Shown piece after piece: positions 34,791-43,728 of a stretch of 50,021 nucleotides of DNA (positions are counted from its first letter, which is position 1; each line of letters begins with the position of its first letter). Below the pieces are notes generated by a model that was not told where the DNA came from, did not search any database, and was given only the letters and a program-made list of their open reading frames with translations. Both the position numbers and the translations under genes were made by a program. This stretch comes from an uncultured Peptostreptococcaceae bacterium (lineage in GTDB: Bacteria > Bacillota > Clostridia > Peptostreptococcales > Peptostreptococcaceae), in contig CAMTIM010000014.1 of NCBI GenBank assembly GCA_947072565.1, positions 1-50,021 of the forward strand. The letters run 5' to 3'.

Positions 34791-34791
34791 T

Positions 34792-36570
34792 TTAGTTTCC
34801 TTTCTTAAAAAGACATTGAATATATTCATCATTGTTTAAAAACGGCGATAAGTCATCTATAGGAGGTGAGTATATTGTTCCATCTTCTTTTTCTTTACTT
34901 TTTACTCTAGGTTCTATAGTTTGATGTTCGTCTTGAATTATTTCGCAAATAGCAAATCCTTCAATATTAATTAGCTCATCTAGTCCTTTTTCTACATTTT
35001 CATTATTTTCAATCAAAACATATGGTAGTCCATATGCATTCGCTAATTTTGAAAAATCAGGCATACTTATTCCAGAATCATTTGTACATCCTGATAATCG
35101 ACCTTCGAAAAAATTATTTTGTGTATTTACTATAGCTTGATACCCACTATTATTGAAAATAATTATTTTTATAGGTAGTTTATTATGTATTATCGTTTGC
35201 AATTCTTGTATATTCATTTGTATACTTCCATCTCCAGTAACACAAAAAACCTCTTTTTTCGAGGCTATACATGCTCCTATTGAAGCTGGTAAATCATACC
35301 CCATCGTACCACAGTTTACATTTCCAAATAGCCTTTGATTTTCTTTTTCTACTCCCATTTGTAATGTACAAACACTCGCAGTGCTATTTCCCACTACCAC
35401 AATACTATCATCTTTTATTTTTTTATTAAATTCATTTATAAAGTAATAAGGATTAACCTGTAAGCTATTTTTAAATTTAGGCTGATATATACTAAATTTC
35501 TTCTTTAAATTAGAACAATAATTTAACCAGTCTTTGTTATTAAAAGCTTCAATATTTGAATCATTAAGTTCTTCAATAACTTCTGAAATATCAGCATATA
35601 TAGGAACGTCTATCTTCATAGTATTTTTTAATAGCTCTTCTTTATCTATATCTATAACTATTTTTTTAGCATTGCTTGCAAATTCTTTAAAGTTAAATCC
35701 AGTCTGTTTAAAAGACATCCTACATCCAAACCCAATAACTAAATCTGCATTTTGAATAATAAAGTTCCCACTTCGACCGCCAAAAACTCCAAAATTTCCA
35801 AAGTATAGTTCATTCTCATTATTAATTACATCTGCTATACTAGTTGCAGCTACTACAGGAATATTAAGTTTTTTTATTAAATTCAAAAATTTATTTCTTG
35901 ACCCTGATGTCCTTATAGAAGACCCAGCTAGAATCACTGGTCTTTCAGCCTTTTTTAGTTCCTCAATAATCAATTCTATATCTTTGCAATGATTGAATTC
36001 TTCATTTTCTATTTTATAACTTTGTAAGTTATCAGTTTCAATAATAGCACTTTGTATATCCAACGGAATATCTAGCCATACGGGACCCTTACGACCCGAA
36101 TTTGCTATATATAGAGCTTTTTCCAATTGATATTTTATTTCATTAGCATTTTTAACCATATGTGCATATTTTGTCATAGGTTTTACCGAGTCTACTATTG
36201 TATATTCTTGTTCTCCAAATTGTCTTAACTTTAAACCTGTACTCTCAACTGTAGTATTGTATCTTACTTGGCCAGATATTACTATCATCGGAATATTATC
36301 TTGATAAGCGCACAATACTCCAGTCATAGCATTAGTCCCCCCAGGGCCTGTCGTCACACAAGTTAGAGCCATTTTATTATTTATACGTGCATAACCCTCT
36401 GCAGCCATTGCTGCTGCTTGTTCATGATGATGGTATGTGCAATTTATTTTTTTACTGCTTCCAAAAGCATCGTTTAAATACATTGCTCCCCCACCAACCA
36501 CAGTAAATACATCTTTTATTCCTTTGTTTACTAAAAAATCAACTATATAGTCCGCTACTCTTTTCTTCAT
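34792..36570 (-). CDS. Thiamine-diphosphate enzyme, acetolactate-synthase-like (possible YerE type)
   Basis: A 592-residue three-domain ThDP enzyme. The cofactor-activating Glu is E50 in HEQAAAMAAEGYAR, the central domain has VGFGCRMSFK-like FAD-fold sequence, and the ThDP/Mg motif is GDGSIQMN ending with IIIFNN. It is clearly of the acetolactate-synthase group, but its place between rfbG and neuB shows a sugar role. In Yersinia, the ThDP enzyme YerE transfers an acetyl unit from pyruvate to C4 of CDP-4-keto-3,6-dideoxyglucose, and rfbF, rfbG and rfbH for that substrate are all here. That activity is the best guess, not proven; housekeeping acetolactate synthase is unlikely because no small subunit or branched-chain genes are near. 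Confidence 0.85.
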   Translation of the reverse strand: MKKRVADYIVDFLVNKGIKDVFTVVGGGAMYLNDAFGSSKKINCTYHHHEQAAAMAAEGYARINNKMALTCVTTGPGGTNAMTGVLCAYQDNIPMIVISGQVRYNTTVESTGLKLRQFGEQEYTIVDSVKPMTKYAHMVKNANEIKYQLEKALYIANSGRKGPVWLDIPLDIQSAIIETDNLQSYKIENEEFNHCKDIELIIEELKKAERPVILAGSSIRTSGSRNKFLNLIKKLNIPVVAATSIADVINNENELYFGNFGVFGGRSGNFIIQNADLVIGFGCRMSFKQTGFNFKEFASNAKKIVIDIDKEELLKNTMKIDVPIYADISEVIEELNDSNIEAFNNKDWLNYCSNLKKKFSIYQPKFKNSLQVNPYYFINEFNKKIKDDSIVVVGNSTASVCTLQMGVEKENQRLFGNVNCGTMGYDLPASIGACIASKKEVFCVTGDGSIQMNIQELQTIIHNKLPIKIIIFNNSGYQAIVNTQNNFFEGRLSGCTNDSGISMPDFSKLANAYGLPYVLIENNENVEKGLDELINIEGFAICEIIQDEHQTIEPRVKSKEKEDGTIYSPPIDDLSPFLNNDEYIQCLFKKGN

Positions 36571-36613
36571 AACTAATTCCTTCCTTAAAAGATTTCTCTT
36601 GTTTATTTTTTTA

Positions 36614-37654
36614 TTAAGTAAAATAATTTATTATTTGTAAGTTTGAAATTTCATTTATATCATCATTTGAGTAATACGATTTATTCCAATTTATAGTTAA
36701 ATTAATCGCTTCCTCTATGCCTATTTTAGGTTTCCATCCAAAAGTATTTTTGATTTTTGAACAGTCTAATTTTAAAAAATTGCTTTCATGATATCTATTT
36801 TGATCATCTTTGTTTATCCAGTTAGCATTGTTCCATGACTTACAAAATAAGTTAACTAGTTTTTTTGTTGTAATACATCCATCATCATTAGGTCCAACAT
36901 TATAACTACCTTCAAGTGATTTATCCCCATATTGTCTTTGAGCAATAATCAAATATGCTGATAATGCCTCAAATACATGTTGATATGGTCTAATAGACTC
37001 AGGATTTCTAACTATAATCTTCTTTTTATCTATAGTTGCTCTAACACAATCAGGTATAATTCTATCCCTTGCAAAATCGCCCCCACCTATGACGTTTCCA
37101 GCCCTTACTGTTGATATAGATATATTTTCATCAAAAAAAGATTTTTTATATGAGCTAGTTATTATTTCTGAACAAGATTTTGAGTTTGAATACGGATCAA
37201 ACCCATTCAGCTCATCACTTTCACGATAAGCCCATTCCCATTCTTTATTATTATAGACTTTGTCTGTAGTCACGTTTATAACAGATTTTACACTATTGCA
37301 AAACCTTATACTTTCTAATACGTTGACGGTGCCCATTATATTAGTTTCATATGTATAAACTGGGTTATTGTATGATTCTCCTACTAATGGTTGCGCTGCT
37401 AAATGAAATACTATCTCCGGTTTATTCTCCATAAATACACTTTTTAATTCATCTAATTTTCTTATATCTAAAATCACAGAATTAATATTATTTTTAATAT
37501 CTAAAATATTAAATAAAGATAGATCACTATCTGGTTCTAAAGAAACTCCAACTACTTCAGCACCTGCCATAGATAGTATTTTACAAAGCCAACTTCCTTT
37601 AAATCCAGTATGTCCCGTAACCAAAACTCGTTTATTTTTATAAAACTCTAACAT
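36614..37654 (-). CDS. rfbG: CDP-glucose 4,6-dehydratase RfbG
   Basis: A 346-residue extended SDR. The cofactor motif is TGHTGFKGSWL, the RfbG-specific form, with VINVTTDKVYNNKEW and the catalytic YSNSKSCSE further on, and RPYQHVFEAL near residue 210. It makes CDP-4-keto-6-deoxyglucose from CDP-glucose. ATG 37654 follows GGAAGGTG at eight bases; it lies two bases after the rfbF stop, and a reading from 37672 would start inside rfbF. Confidence 0.95.
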   Translation of the reverse strand: MLEFYKNKRVLVTGHTGFKGSWLCKILSMAGAEVVGVSLEPDSDLSLFNILDIKNNINSVILDIRKLDELKSVFMENKPEIVFHLAAQPLVGESYNNPVYTYETNIMGTVNVLESIRFCNSVKSVINVTTDKVYNNKEWEWAYRESDELNGFDPYSNSKSCSEIITSSYKKSFFDENISISTVRAGNVIGGGDFARDRIIPDCVRATIDKKKIIVRNPESIRPYQHVFEALSAYLIIAQRQYGDKSLEGSYNVGPNDDGCITTKKLVNLFCKSWNNANWINKDDQNRYHESNFLKLDCSKIKNTFGWKPKIGIEEAINLTINWNKSYYSNDDINEISNLQIINYFT

Positions 37655-37656
37655 AA

Positions 37657-38433
37657 TCACCACACCTTCCATTTTGCATTATCACTTTTCCATAATTGCT
37701 CCAATAGAGATTTGTCTCTTTGTGTATCCATGCATTGCCAAAAACCTTTATGTTTATATGCATTTAGCATATTTTGTTTTGCTAACATTTCTAATGGTTC
37801 TTTTTCTAATATTATTTCATCACCATTTATATAATCAAATATTTTTGGCTCTAAAACCATATACCCACCATTTATCCAACCGCCATCTTCTCTATGTTTT
37901 TCTTTAAAAGAGTTTATTGCTTTATTATCATCATCTATATCTAGTATTCCAAATCTACCTTCTGGTTGTATAGCTGTTATTGTCGCAATTTTATTATTTT
38001 GATTATGAAATTCTAATAATTTATTTATATTAACATCACATACACCATCACCATATGTTAGCATAAACGTTTCATTTCCTATATATTTTCGAATTTTTTT
38101 TAATCTTCCACCTGTCATAGTATCAAGTCCAGTGTCAACAAGTGTTACTTTCCATGGTTCTGCAATATTCGAATGAACAATCATATCATTATTTTTAGTG
38201 AAATCAAAAGTTATATCTGATCTATGTAGATAATAATTTGCAAAGTATTCTTTAATTGCATATCCTTTGTAACCGCAACATATAATAAAATCATTAAATC
38301 CATAATAAGAATACGTCTTCATAATATGCCATAATATAGGATTATTTCCAATTTCAATCATAGGCTTAGGTCTTAAGTGTGATTCTTCTGATATTCTCGT
38401 TCCATAACCACCTGCAAGTATTACAATTTTCAT
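37657..38433 (-). CDS. rfbF: Glucose-1-phosphate cytidylyltransferase RfbF
   Basis: A 258-residue nucleotidyltransferase beginning MKIVILAGGYGTRISEESHL with RPKPMIEIG, then LTYGDGVCDV, GRFGILDID and the RfbF-typical KGFWQCMDTQRDK. It makes CDP-glucose from CTP and glucose-1-phosphate. It is the first sugar-nucleotide gene after the large glycosyltransferase. Confidence 0.96.
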   Translation of the reverse strand: MKIVILAGGYGTRISEESHLRPKPMIEIGNNPILWHIMKTYSYYGFNDFIICCGYKGYAIKEYFANYYLHRSDITFDFTKNNDMIVHSNIAEPWKVTLVDTGLDTMTGGRLKKIRKYIGNETFMLTYGDGVCDVNINKLLEFHNQNNKIATITAIQPEGRFGILDIDDDNKAINSFKEKHREDGGWINGGYMVLEPKIFDYINGDEIILEKEPLEMLAKQNMLNAYKHKGFWQCMDTQRDKSLLEQLWKSDNAKWKVW

Positions 38434-38571
38434 ATTATTTTCTCCTTTTCTTAATTTAATGATTTTTTGAGAGATTTATGTCTATATATATCTACTCTAA
38501 AAATATAGATACTAATTTTTACCACACTATCTTTTGTAATTACATTCTAATCTAGCTATACATTTATAACA

Positions 38572-40815
38572 TTATTTTGCTATTTTGTCTAATATTTCTT
38601 CTACCTCTTCTTTTAAATTACAATTCAACTTTACAGCCTCTATATAAAACTTCTTGGCATCATCAAAATCGTTTGATTTTTCTTTTACATATGCTATATT
38701 AAAAATTACATTATCATCATATCTATTGTTTATATACGCCATCTTGAAATCTTTATCAGCTTCCATAAACTTTGATAAACAAGTATTTATAATTCCGCTT
38801 AAATTAAAGATTTCTTTATTATTAAATATTTCTTTATATTCTTTTATCATTTGTATACTTTCATTTATATTTCCTAAGTTAATATTTTCTTCTATAATAG
38901 CTTTATATTTGCTGTTAAGTATTTTTACTTCTTCACTTTCATTAAGTTCTTTTTTGAATTTTTCTATTAATATTTCTATTCCTTTTTTATGATGATGATT
39001 GTCTATAAGCAATATTTTCATTTCTTTTATGTATTTTAATTTGTCGAATTCCTTATTCTTTTCTATCATCGTAATTTTAAAAATGAATACATCTTCTTCA
39101 TTTTTAGCAAACATCATTAATTGTTCATCCGTTAAATCCTTATTGCTTACTTGCCTTAAATAATCATAATTATAGGTTATATACAGTAAAAATAAATTTT
39201 CATATTTTTCATATTTTAAATTTCCATACAACAATAATGATTTTGACAACGAACTATATATACTTAATTTATTTAAATCTAAAGTATTTGAAGCCTCTAA
39301 TAAATAATTATATAAATCTAATATACAATCTCTCCTATAGTTAACCAAATAGTCAAAATAATTTTGGATAATTACATTACTCATCCCATTTAATAAATCT
39401 ATTAAATTATGATCTTGACTAATCCCGAAATAAATCAAGTCTGAATAATAAGATTCTTTTTCATTTTTTAAAATTCGATTTAATTCTTCAACAGATAATT
39501 TTTCACCATTTCTTACATTATTTAATACAGCATAATTTCCATCTATTGCATAATTTCCATCTATTGTAGAAAACATTTCATAAATTTCACTTCTATCATC
39601 TTCTTTTATAATAGTTATCATTTTCTCTAAATTCAGCTTAAATATATTTTTTTCAACTATCGAATCTGATAATTTCTTATATATGTCTAATATTTTTTCA
39701 ATATTTCCCAATTTATATAAACTCATAAATATTTGTAAATATATTTTTTTTATTTGTTTAATGTCAATATTGTCTATTTCTTTTATAATTTCATTATACA
39801 TTTTCAGTTCATAATACATATTAATGATATCTATCTCAGCATTTTCTTTAAGTGACAAAGTATCTCCGTCACATTCAATATTATTCGCTTGTGTCGAAAT
39901 ATCATAGTTTTCTATCAAATATATGTATCTTTTATAAGTTTTTATACTATCGTTATACTTGCCTAAAGTTTTTTGAGTTAATCCTAAATAATAACATATG
40001 TCTATATTTTTATTATCTTTCTTCACATATTTAGTGCATAATTTTTCACATTTTTCAAATTCAGATAAACAAATATATAATCTTGCTAAATTCGAAATAA
40101 TATATATTGGTACATACCCTAATTTACTATAAAGAACATATGCTTTATTGATATATTCAAACGCCTCTTGATGCTTATCCGATGCAAGATGATTTTTCCC
40201 TAATTGAAAATTCACATATGGGTCATTCGGATTTTTTTTTAGTTCTTGAAATAATATTTGTTCATTTCTTTTTAACTTCGTTTGTCTTAACTCTTCATTT
40301 ACATACATATATCCATAATGTTTAAATAAAGCTATATTGTTATATATAGGTTCTCTATAAGTAGGCTGCTCATGTATAGCTCCTTCATATTTAAAGCCTT
40401 TATCATTTTTAAATAATCTTAAAATAGATCCCTTACTATATGCTTTTTCATCTTCCGAATGTATATTTCTTAGTTCTATAGACGCACAATTATATTTTTT
40501 ATATAAATTCGAATTAAAAAATTCAATTAAATTATTGCAATCTAATAATTCTTCATCTGCATCTAATACTAGTATCCATTCTCCTTTGGCATGACTAATT
40601 GATTGATTTCTCATTTGTGCAAAATTGTTATTCCACTTAGTACAATATATTTTATCGGTATATTTCTTAGCTATGTCTATACTTTTATCACTTGAACCCG
40701 TATCCAAGATAATAAGTTCACTATTTATATTCTTAACTAAAGGTTGTAATGAGCTTAAAGTTTTATCTAAGTATTTTTCTTCATTTCTAACCATCATTGT
40801 AATGCTTAATAACAT
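38572..40815 (-). CDS. Large family 2 glycosyltransferase with TPR domain, likely flagellin glycosyltransferase
   Basis: A 747-residue protein. Residues 1-110 are a GT2 fold (SITMMVRNEEKYLDKTLSSL, ELIILDTGSSDKSIDIAKKY, metal-binding VLDADEE). From about 190 to the end run tetratricopeptide-like repeats (KNPNDPYVNFQLGKNHLASD and later pairs). It is the first gene after flagellin, the place where C. difficile and relatives keep the enzyme that adds the first sugar to flagellin Ser/Thr; the TPR tail could hold the filament protein. ATG 40815 follows AAGGAAGG; a longer reading to 40890 would run through the flagellin terminator. A perfect 18-base tandem duplication adds IDGNYA in the middle of the chain. 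Confidence 0.88.
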   Translation of the reverse strand: MLLSITMMVRNEEKYLDKTLSSLQPLVKNINSELIILDTGSSDKSIDIAKKYTDKIYCTKWNNNFAQMRNQSISHAKGEWILVLDADEELLDCNNLIEFFNSNLYKKYNCASIELRNIHSEDEKAYSKGSILRLFKNDKGFKYEGAIHEQPTYREPIYNNIALFKHYGYMYVNEELRQTKLKRNEQILFQELKKNPNDPYVNFQLGKNHLASDKHQEAFEYINKAYVLYSKLGYVPIYIISNLARLYICLSEFEKCEKLCTKYVKKDNKNIDICYYLGLTQKTLGKYNDSIKTYKRYIYLIENYDISTQANNIECDGDTLSLKENAEIDIINMYYELKMYNEIIKEIDNIDIKQIKKIYLQIFMSLYKLGNIEKILDIYKKLSDSIVEKNIFKLNLEKMITIIKEDDRSEIYEMFSTIDGNYAIDGNYAVLNNVRNGEKLSVEELNRILKNEKESYYSDLIYFGISQDHNLIDLLNGMSNVIIQNYFDYLVNYRRDCILDLYNYLLEASNTLDLNKLSIYSSLSKSLLLYGNLKYEKYENLFLLYITYNYDYLRQVSNKDLTDEQLMMFAKNEEDVFIFKITMIEKNKEFDKLKYIKEMKILLIDNHHHKKGIEILIEKFKKELNESEEVKILNSKYKAIIEENINLGNINESIQMIKEYKEIFNNKEIFNLSGIINTCLSKFMEADKDFKMAYINNRYDDNVIFNIAYVKEKSNDFDDAKKFYIEAVKLNCNLKEEVEEILDKIAK
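39531..39566. repeat. 18-bp tandem duplication inside the glycosyltransferase
   Basis: CATAATTTCCATCTATTG occurs twice without a gap (39531-39548, 39549-39566). It is in frame and doubles the peptide IDGNYA. It looks recent because the copies are identical. Confidence 0.95.
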
Positions 40816-40842
40816 AAATATACCTTCCTTATAATTAAATTT

Positions 40843-40876
40843 AAAAATAAAGAGTAAAGCATATGCTTTACCCTTT
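40843..40876 (-). terminator. Flagellin terminator
   Basis: On the minus strand AGGGTAAAGC-ATAT-GCTTTACTCT forms a strong hairpin followed by T-rich sequence, 18 bases past the fliC stop. It should make fliC mainly monocistronic, with limited read-through into the glycan genes. Confidence 0.85.
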
Positions 40877-40893
40877 AGTCTTAAATTCAATAA

Positions 40894-41703
40894 TTATCTT
40901 AATAATTGAGTTACAGATTCTGGTTGTTGTTTAGCTTGTCCAACCATAGCTTGAGCTGCTTGATTTAATATGTTTAATTTAGATAAGTTAACCATTTCTT
41001 TAGCAACATCTACGTCTCTTATTCTTGATTCTGCTGCACTTAAGTTTTCACTTGAAGTTGTTAAGTTAGAAGAAGTATATTCTAATCTATTTTGCATAGC
41101 TCCTAAATTAGATCTTCCAGTATTTATTGATTCTAAAGCTGTATCTAATGCTGTTACTAATGCTGCAGCTTCAGTTTTAGTTCCTACCTTAACAGAAGTA
41201 CTTAATGTTGTATTTATAGTTTTTAAGTTTACAGTTTGTACATCTCTAGTTTCAGAGTTAGCTCCTGCTTGTATAGTTATAGTAGAACCTGTGTTTAATA
41301 TGTTTTGACCATTAAACTTAGTTTCTTCAGCTATTTTACCCATTTCATCGTTTAATGCAGTTAATTCAGTACTTATTTTAGCTCTATCAGTAGTTGTTAA
41401 AGTTTCATTACCACCTTGTATTGCTAATTCTCTCATTCTTTGAGCTATGTTTCCAGCTTCTTCTAAAGCACCCTCTTGAGTTTGTACCATAGATATACCA
41501 TCTTGTACATTTCTATCCGCTTGTTCCATACCTTTTATTTGAGATCTCATTTTCTCAGATATAGCAAGACCTGCTGCATCATCTCCAGCTTTATTTATTC
41601 TTAATCCTGAAGATAATTTTTGCATAGAATTTCCTGATAATGCAGTATTCTTTGCCATTTGGTTAGTTGCTATCATAGCGTTCATATTAGTATTTATTCT
41701 CAT
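40894..41703 (-). CDS. fliC: Flagellin
   Basis: A 269-residue flagellin with the D0/D1 pattern: N-terminus MRINTNMNAMIATNQMAKN, then KLSSGLRINKAGDDAAGLAI, and C-terminus AAQAMVGQAKQQPESVTQLL. Only a short, Ser/Thr-rich central region (about 130-190) is present and there is no large D2/D3 domain, so it is a compact filament protein; the Ser/Thr residues are natural sites for O-glycans made by the adjacent cluster. It has its own sigma-28 promoter, a CsrA-type site and a palindrome in the leader, and a terminator behind it. The start follows GGAGAG. Confidence 0.97.
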   Translation of the reverse strand: MRINTNMNAMIATNQMAKNTALSGNSMQKLSSGLRINKAGDDAAGLAISEKMRSQIKGMEQADRNVQDGISMVQTQEGALEEAGNIAQRMRELAIQGGNETLTTTDRAKISTELTALNDEMGKIAEETKFNGQNILNTGSTITIQAGANSETRDVQTVNLKTINTTLSTSVKVGTKTEAAALVTALDTALESINTGRSNLGAMQNRLEYTSSNLTTSSENLSAAESRIRDVDVAKEMVNLSKLNILNQAAQAMVGQAKQQPESVTQLLR

Positions 41704-41710
41704 TTTTTTA

Positions 41711-41741
41711 CTCTCCTTAGTTTTTTAACGACATCCTTGTC
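41711..41741 (-). promoter_or_regulatory. CsrA binding region in the fliC leader
   Basis: On the minus strand GACAAGGATGTC (41730-41741) forms a four-pair stem showing AGGA in the loop and, with the preceding bases, matches 11 of 12 positions of the CsrA consensus RUACARGGAUGU. A second GGA lies in the ribosome binding site (AAGGAGAG, 41711-41718). Two such sites, one on the ribosome binding site, is the layout by which CsrA blocks hag translation in Bacillus subtilis. CsrA and its antagonist FliW are encoded about 2.4 kb away. Confidence 0.75.
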
Positions 41742-41754
41742 TTTTTTATATACA

Positions 41755-41772
41755 AATACTTGGCCAAGTATT
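41755..41772. repeat. Perfect 18-bp palindrome in the fliC leader
   Basis: AATACTTGGCCAAGTATT is fully self-complementary and lies about 10 bases after the predicted transcription start. In RNA it makes a seven-pair hairpin with a GGCC loop near the 5' end, which could protect the message; in DNA it could be an operator. Confidence 0.85.
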
Positions 41773-41785
41773 GCTTACAATATAT

Positions 41786-41812
41786 ATATCGGCATAGCTT
41801 TTAAAAACTTTA
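41786..41812 (-). promoter_or_regulatory. Sigma-28 promoter of fliC
   Basis: On the minus strand TAAA (41809-41812), exactly 15 bases, then GCCGATAT (41786-41793), which fits the sigma-28/sigma-D consensus. The -35 overlaps the stop of the FliT-like gene. Transcription would start near 41779. Confidence 0.9.
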
Positions 41813-42130
41813 TACTTTTTGATTAAAAATATTTAATTTTTCTTTATTAAAATTTATATATGAGCTATTAACACGTTCAGACTTCTTATGCTCTCTGATT
41901 TCGCACTTAACTCTATCTATATTTTCACTTAATAATTTGTGAATATTTTTATCTATATCTAATATTCCATCATTTATTAGTATTTTTTTTAATTCTGATA
42001 TACTATTTTCTTCTTCTAATAATACTTGCCTTTCATATAAAAGGCGGTCTATATTATCTAATTCTCCTTTATTAAGGTTATCAATTATTTTTATAGATAT
42101 ATCTTTGTATAATTTAGATTTTTGTATCAT
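41810..42130 (-). CDS. FliT-like export chaperone (tentative)
   Basis: A 106-residue, charged, wholly helical protein between fliD and fliC. FliT, the chaperone of the FliD cap protein, has this size, helical character and place, but no diagnostic motif can be read, so the name rests on context. It starts 16 bases after fliD. Confidence 0.65.
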   Translation of the reverse strand: MIQKSKLYKDISIKIIDNLNKGELDNIDRLLYERQVLLEEENSISELKKILINDGILDIDKNIHKLLSENIDRVKCEIREHKKSERVNSSYINFNKEKLNIFNQKV

Positions 42131-42146
42131 TGTTTTTCACCTAACC

Positions 42147-43718
42147 TTACATTTGCGAAAAATAACTCATCTGAGAGTTAAGTTTATTCATACTTGATTC
42201 TAAATTTGCAAATTGTTTATATAATTGTGACTCTCTTTCATTCATTTTCCTTTGAATCTTCTTTATAGCTTCTTCTTGTCGTTTTAGTTGTTCTGAGTAA
42301 AAGTTATTTACTGCTGAAGCAGTTTTTTCTAAGCCAGCTTTTCTAGCAAAAATAGAAGATGAGCCACCTGTATAATCCTTTATAGTACTCTTCATACGTT
42401 CTAATACACTTGAATCATCTCTAGCAAATATTTGATAAACTTTATCAGAATTATTTTCTAAAGCCTTTATAAACTTTTTCTCATCTAGTGCTATTTGACC
42501 TTTTTTATTATAATCATCATGACTTGTCAGCCCCATTTCATTTAAAACCGACATTTTATCTCCAAATATAGATTTTTGCATGTCGTCCATAAACCTTCTC
42601 ATTTCAGAGTCATTTCGAAGTATACCTTCTTTTGCTTTCTTTTCCCATCTTTCTATTTCTTCTTCGCTCATATCTTTTTTTTGAGCTTCTGTTAAAGGTG
42701 GATAATCTGATTTTTTCTTTTCTGTTAAAAGATTATATACTTTGTCCATTATCTTATTGTAATCTTCAACAAAAGCTTTCATATTATCTACTACCGGCTG
42801 AACCTCTTGCTTTGATGTTATCTCAGCACTTCCTATAGTATGTACACTATATGTTACCTCATCTATCGTAAATGAATTAGCCCCCTGAGTTAAGCTTTTT
42901 ATTAAAGTTCCATCTTTTGAAGATACTTGTACTATAGAGTTACTTCCTACAGCTTTCCCATTAAAATCCTCTATTTTTGATATAGGTTTTTTATTTGCAT
43001 CTAGTTTAAAACTCCCATCTGCTTCTAATTCATAGTTAGTGCTCTTTAATCCTAAAAAATCTAGTCCATTGGATGCAGATCCATCTTCATTCAATATTTT
43101 CATCTCACTATTTTTTCCAGTCTTAGATGATTCAATTATAAGTTCGCCTGTCATATCACTAAAAGAAGCCTTAACATCACCATCCGTACTATCATTAATT
43201 TTACCTATCATTGATTCAATAGTATCATCAGGACCTATAGCTATAACCTTAGAATTAGCACTATCACCTAAATTTATCTTAAACTTAATTTCTGCGCTTA
43301 GACCTAAATCTGATAACTTACTGCCTCTTTCAATAGGCTTCTTATTAGCGGCTTCTTTTGATGTAACTTTTGGTGCTGACGCTAATTTATCAACTCCAAT
43401 CTTATAATCAACCTTATTCGCACCAGCATTTCCTGTTGCAGTTATTACACTAGAGTTCGAACTTGTCACAGCTAATGTACTCCATGCGCTACTACTTAAT
43501 AAGGAATTTTTTGATGACAGCGAAAAATATTTATCTTCAAATCCTTTAGTATCCTTTATAATATCTCTATAAATCTCTTGTTGCCATTTTGTAGTCTGTT
43601 CTTTTTGCTTAGCTTTATCTACTTTACTTTGTTCTCCTTTAAGCATTTCTTTTATCATTGTATCTGTATCCATACCAGTAGCAAGACCTGGTATTCTTAC
43701 GCTACTTACACTAGGCAT
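42147..43718 (-). CDS. fliD: Filament cap protein FliD
   Basis: A 523-residue hook-associated protein 2. The N-terminal domain has VRIPGLATGMDTDTMIKEML and the C-terminal coiled coil ends ANLESSMNKLNSQMSYFSQM, both typical of FliD; the long middle is the variable cap domain. The ribosome binding site is a run of seven Gs that begins in the fliS stop codon, four bases from the ATG. Confidence 0.94.
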   Translation of the reverse strand: MPSVSSVRIPGLATGMDTDTMIKEMLKGEQSKVDKAKQKEQTTKWQQEIYRDIIKDTKGFEDKYFSLSSKNSLLSSSAWSTLAVTSSNSSVITATGNAGANKVDYKIGVDKLASAPKVTSKEAANKKPIERGSKLSDLGLSAEIKFKINLGDSANSKVIAIGPDDTIESMIGKINDSTDGDVKASFSDMTGELIIESSKTGKNSEMKILNEDGSASNGLDFLGLKSTNYELEADGSFKLDANKKPISKIEDFNGKAVGSNSIVQVSSKDGTLIKSLTQGANSFTIDEVTYSVHTIGSAEITSKQEVQPVVDNMKAFVEDYNKIMDKVYNLLTEKKKSDYPPLTEAQKKDMSEEEIERWEKKAKEGILRNDSEMRRFMDDMQKSIFGDKMSVLNEMGLTSHDDYNKKGQIALDEKKFIKALENNSDKVYQIFARDDSSVLERMKSTIKDYTGGSSSIFARKAGLEKTASAVNNFYSEQLKRQEEAIKKIQRKMNERESQLYKQFANLESSMNKLNSQMSYFSQM

Positions 43719-43728
43719 AATACCCCCC

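Noticed and set aside
34792-36570. Housekeeping acetolactate synthase (ilvB)
   Set aside because: No small subunit or branched-chain amino acid genes nearby, and it is embedded between rfbG and neuB.
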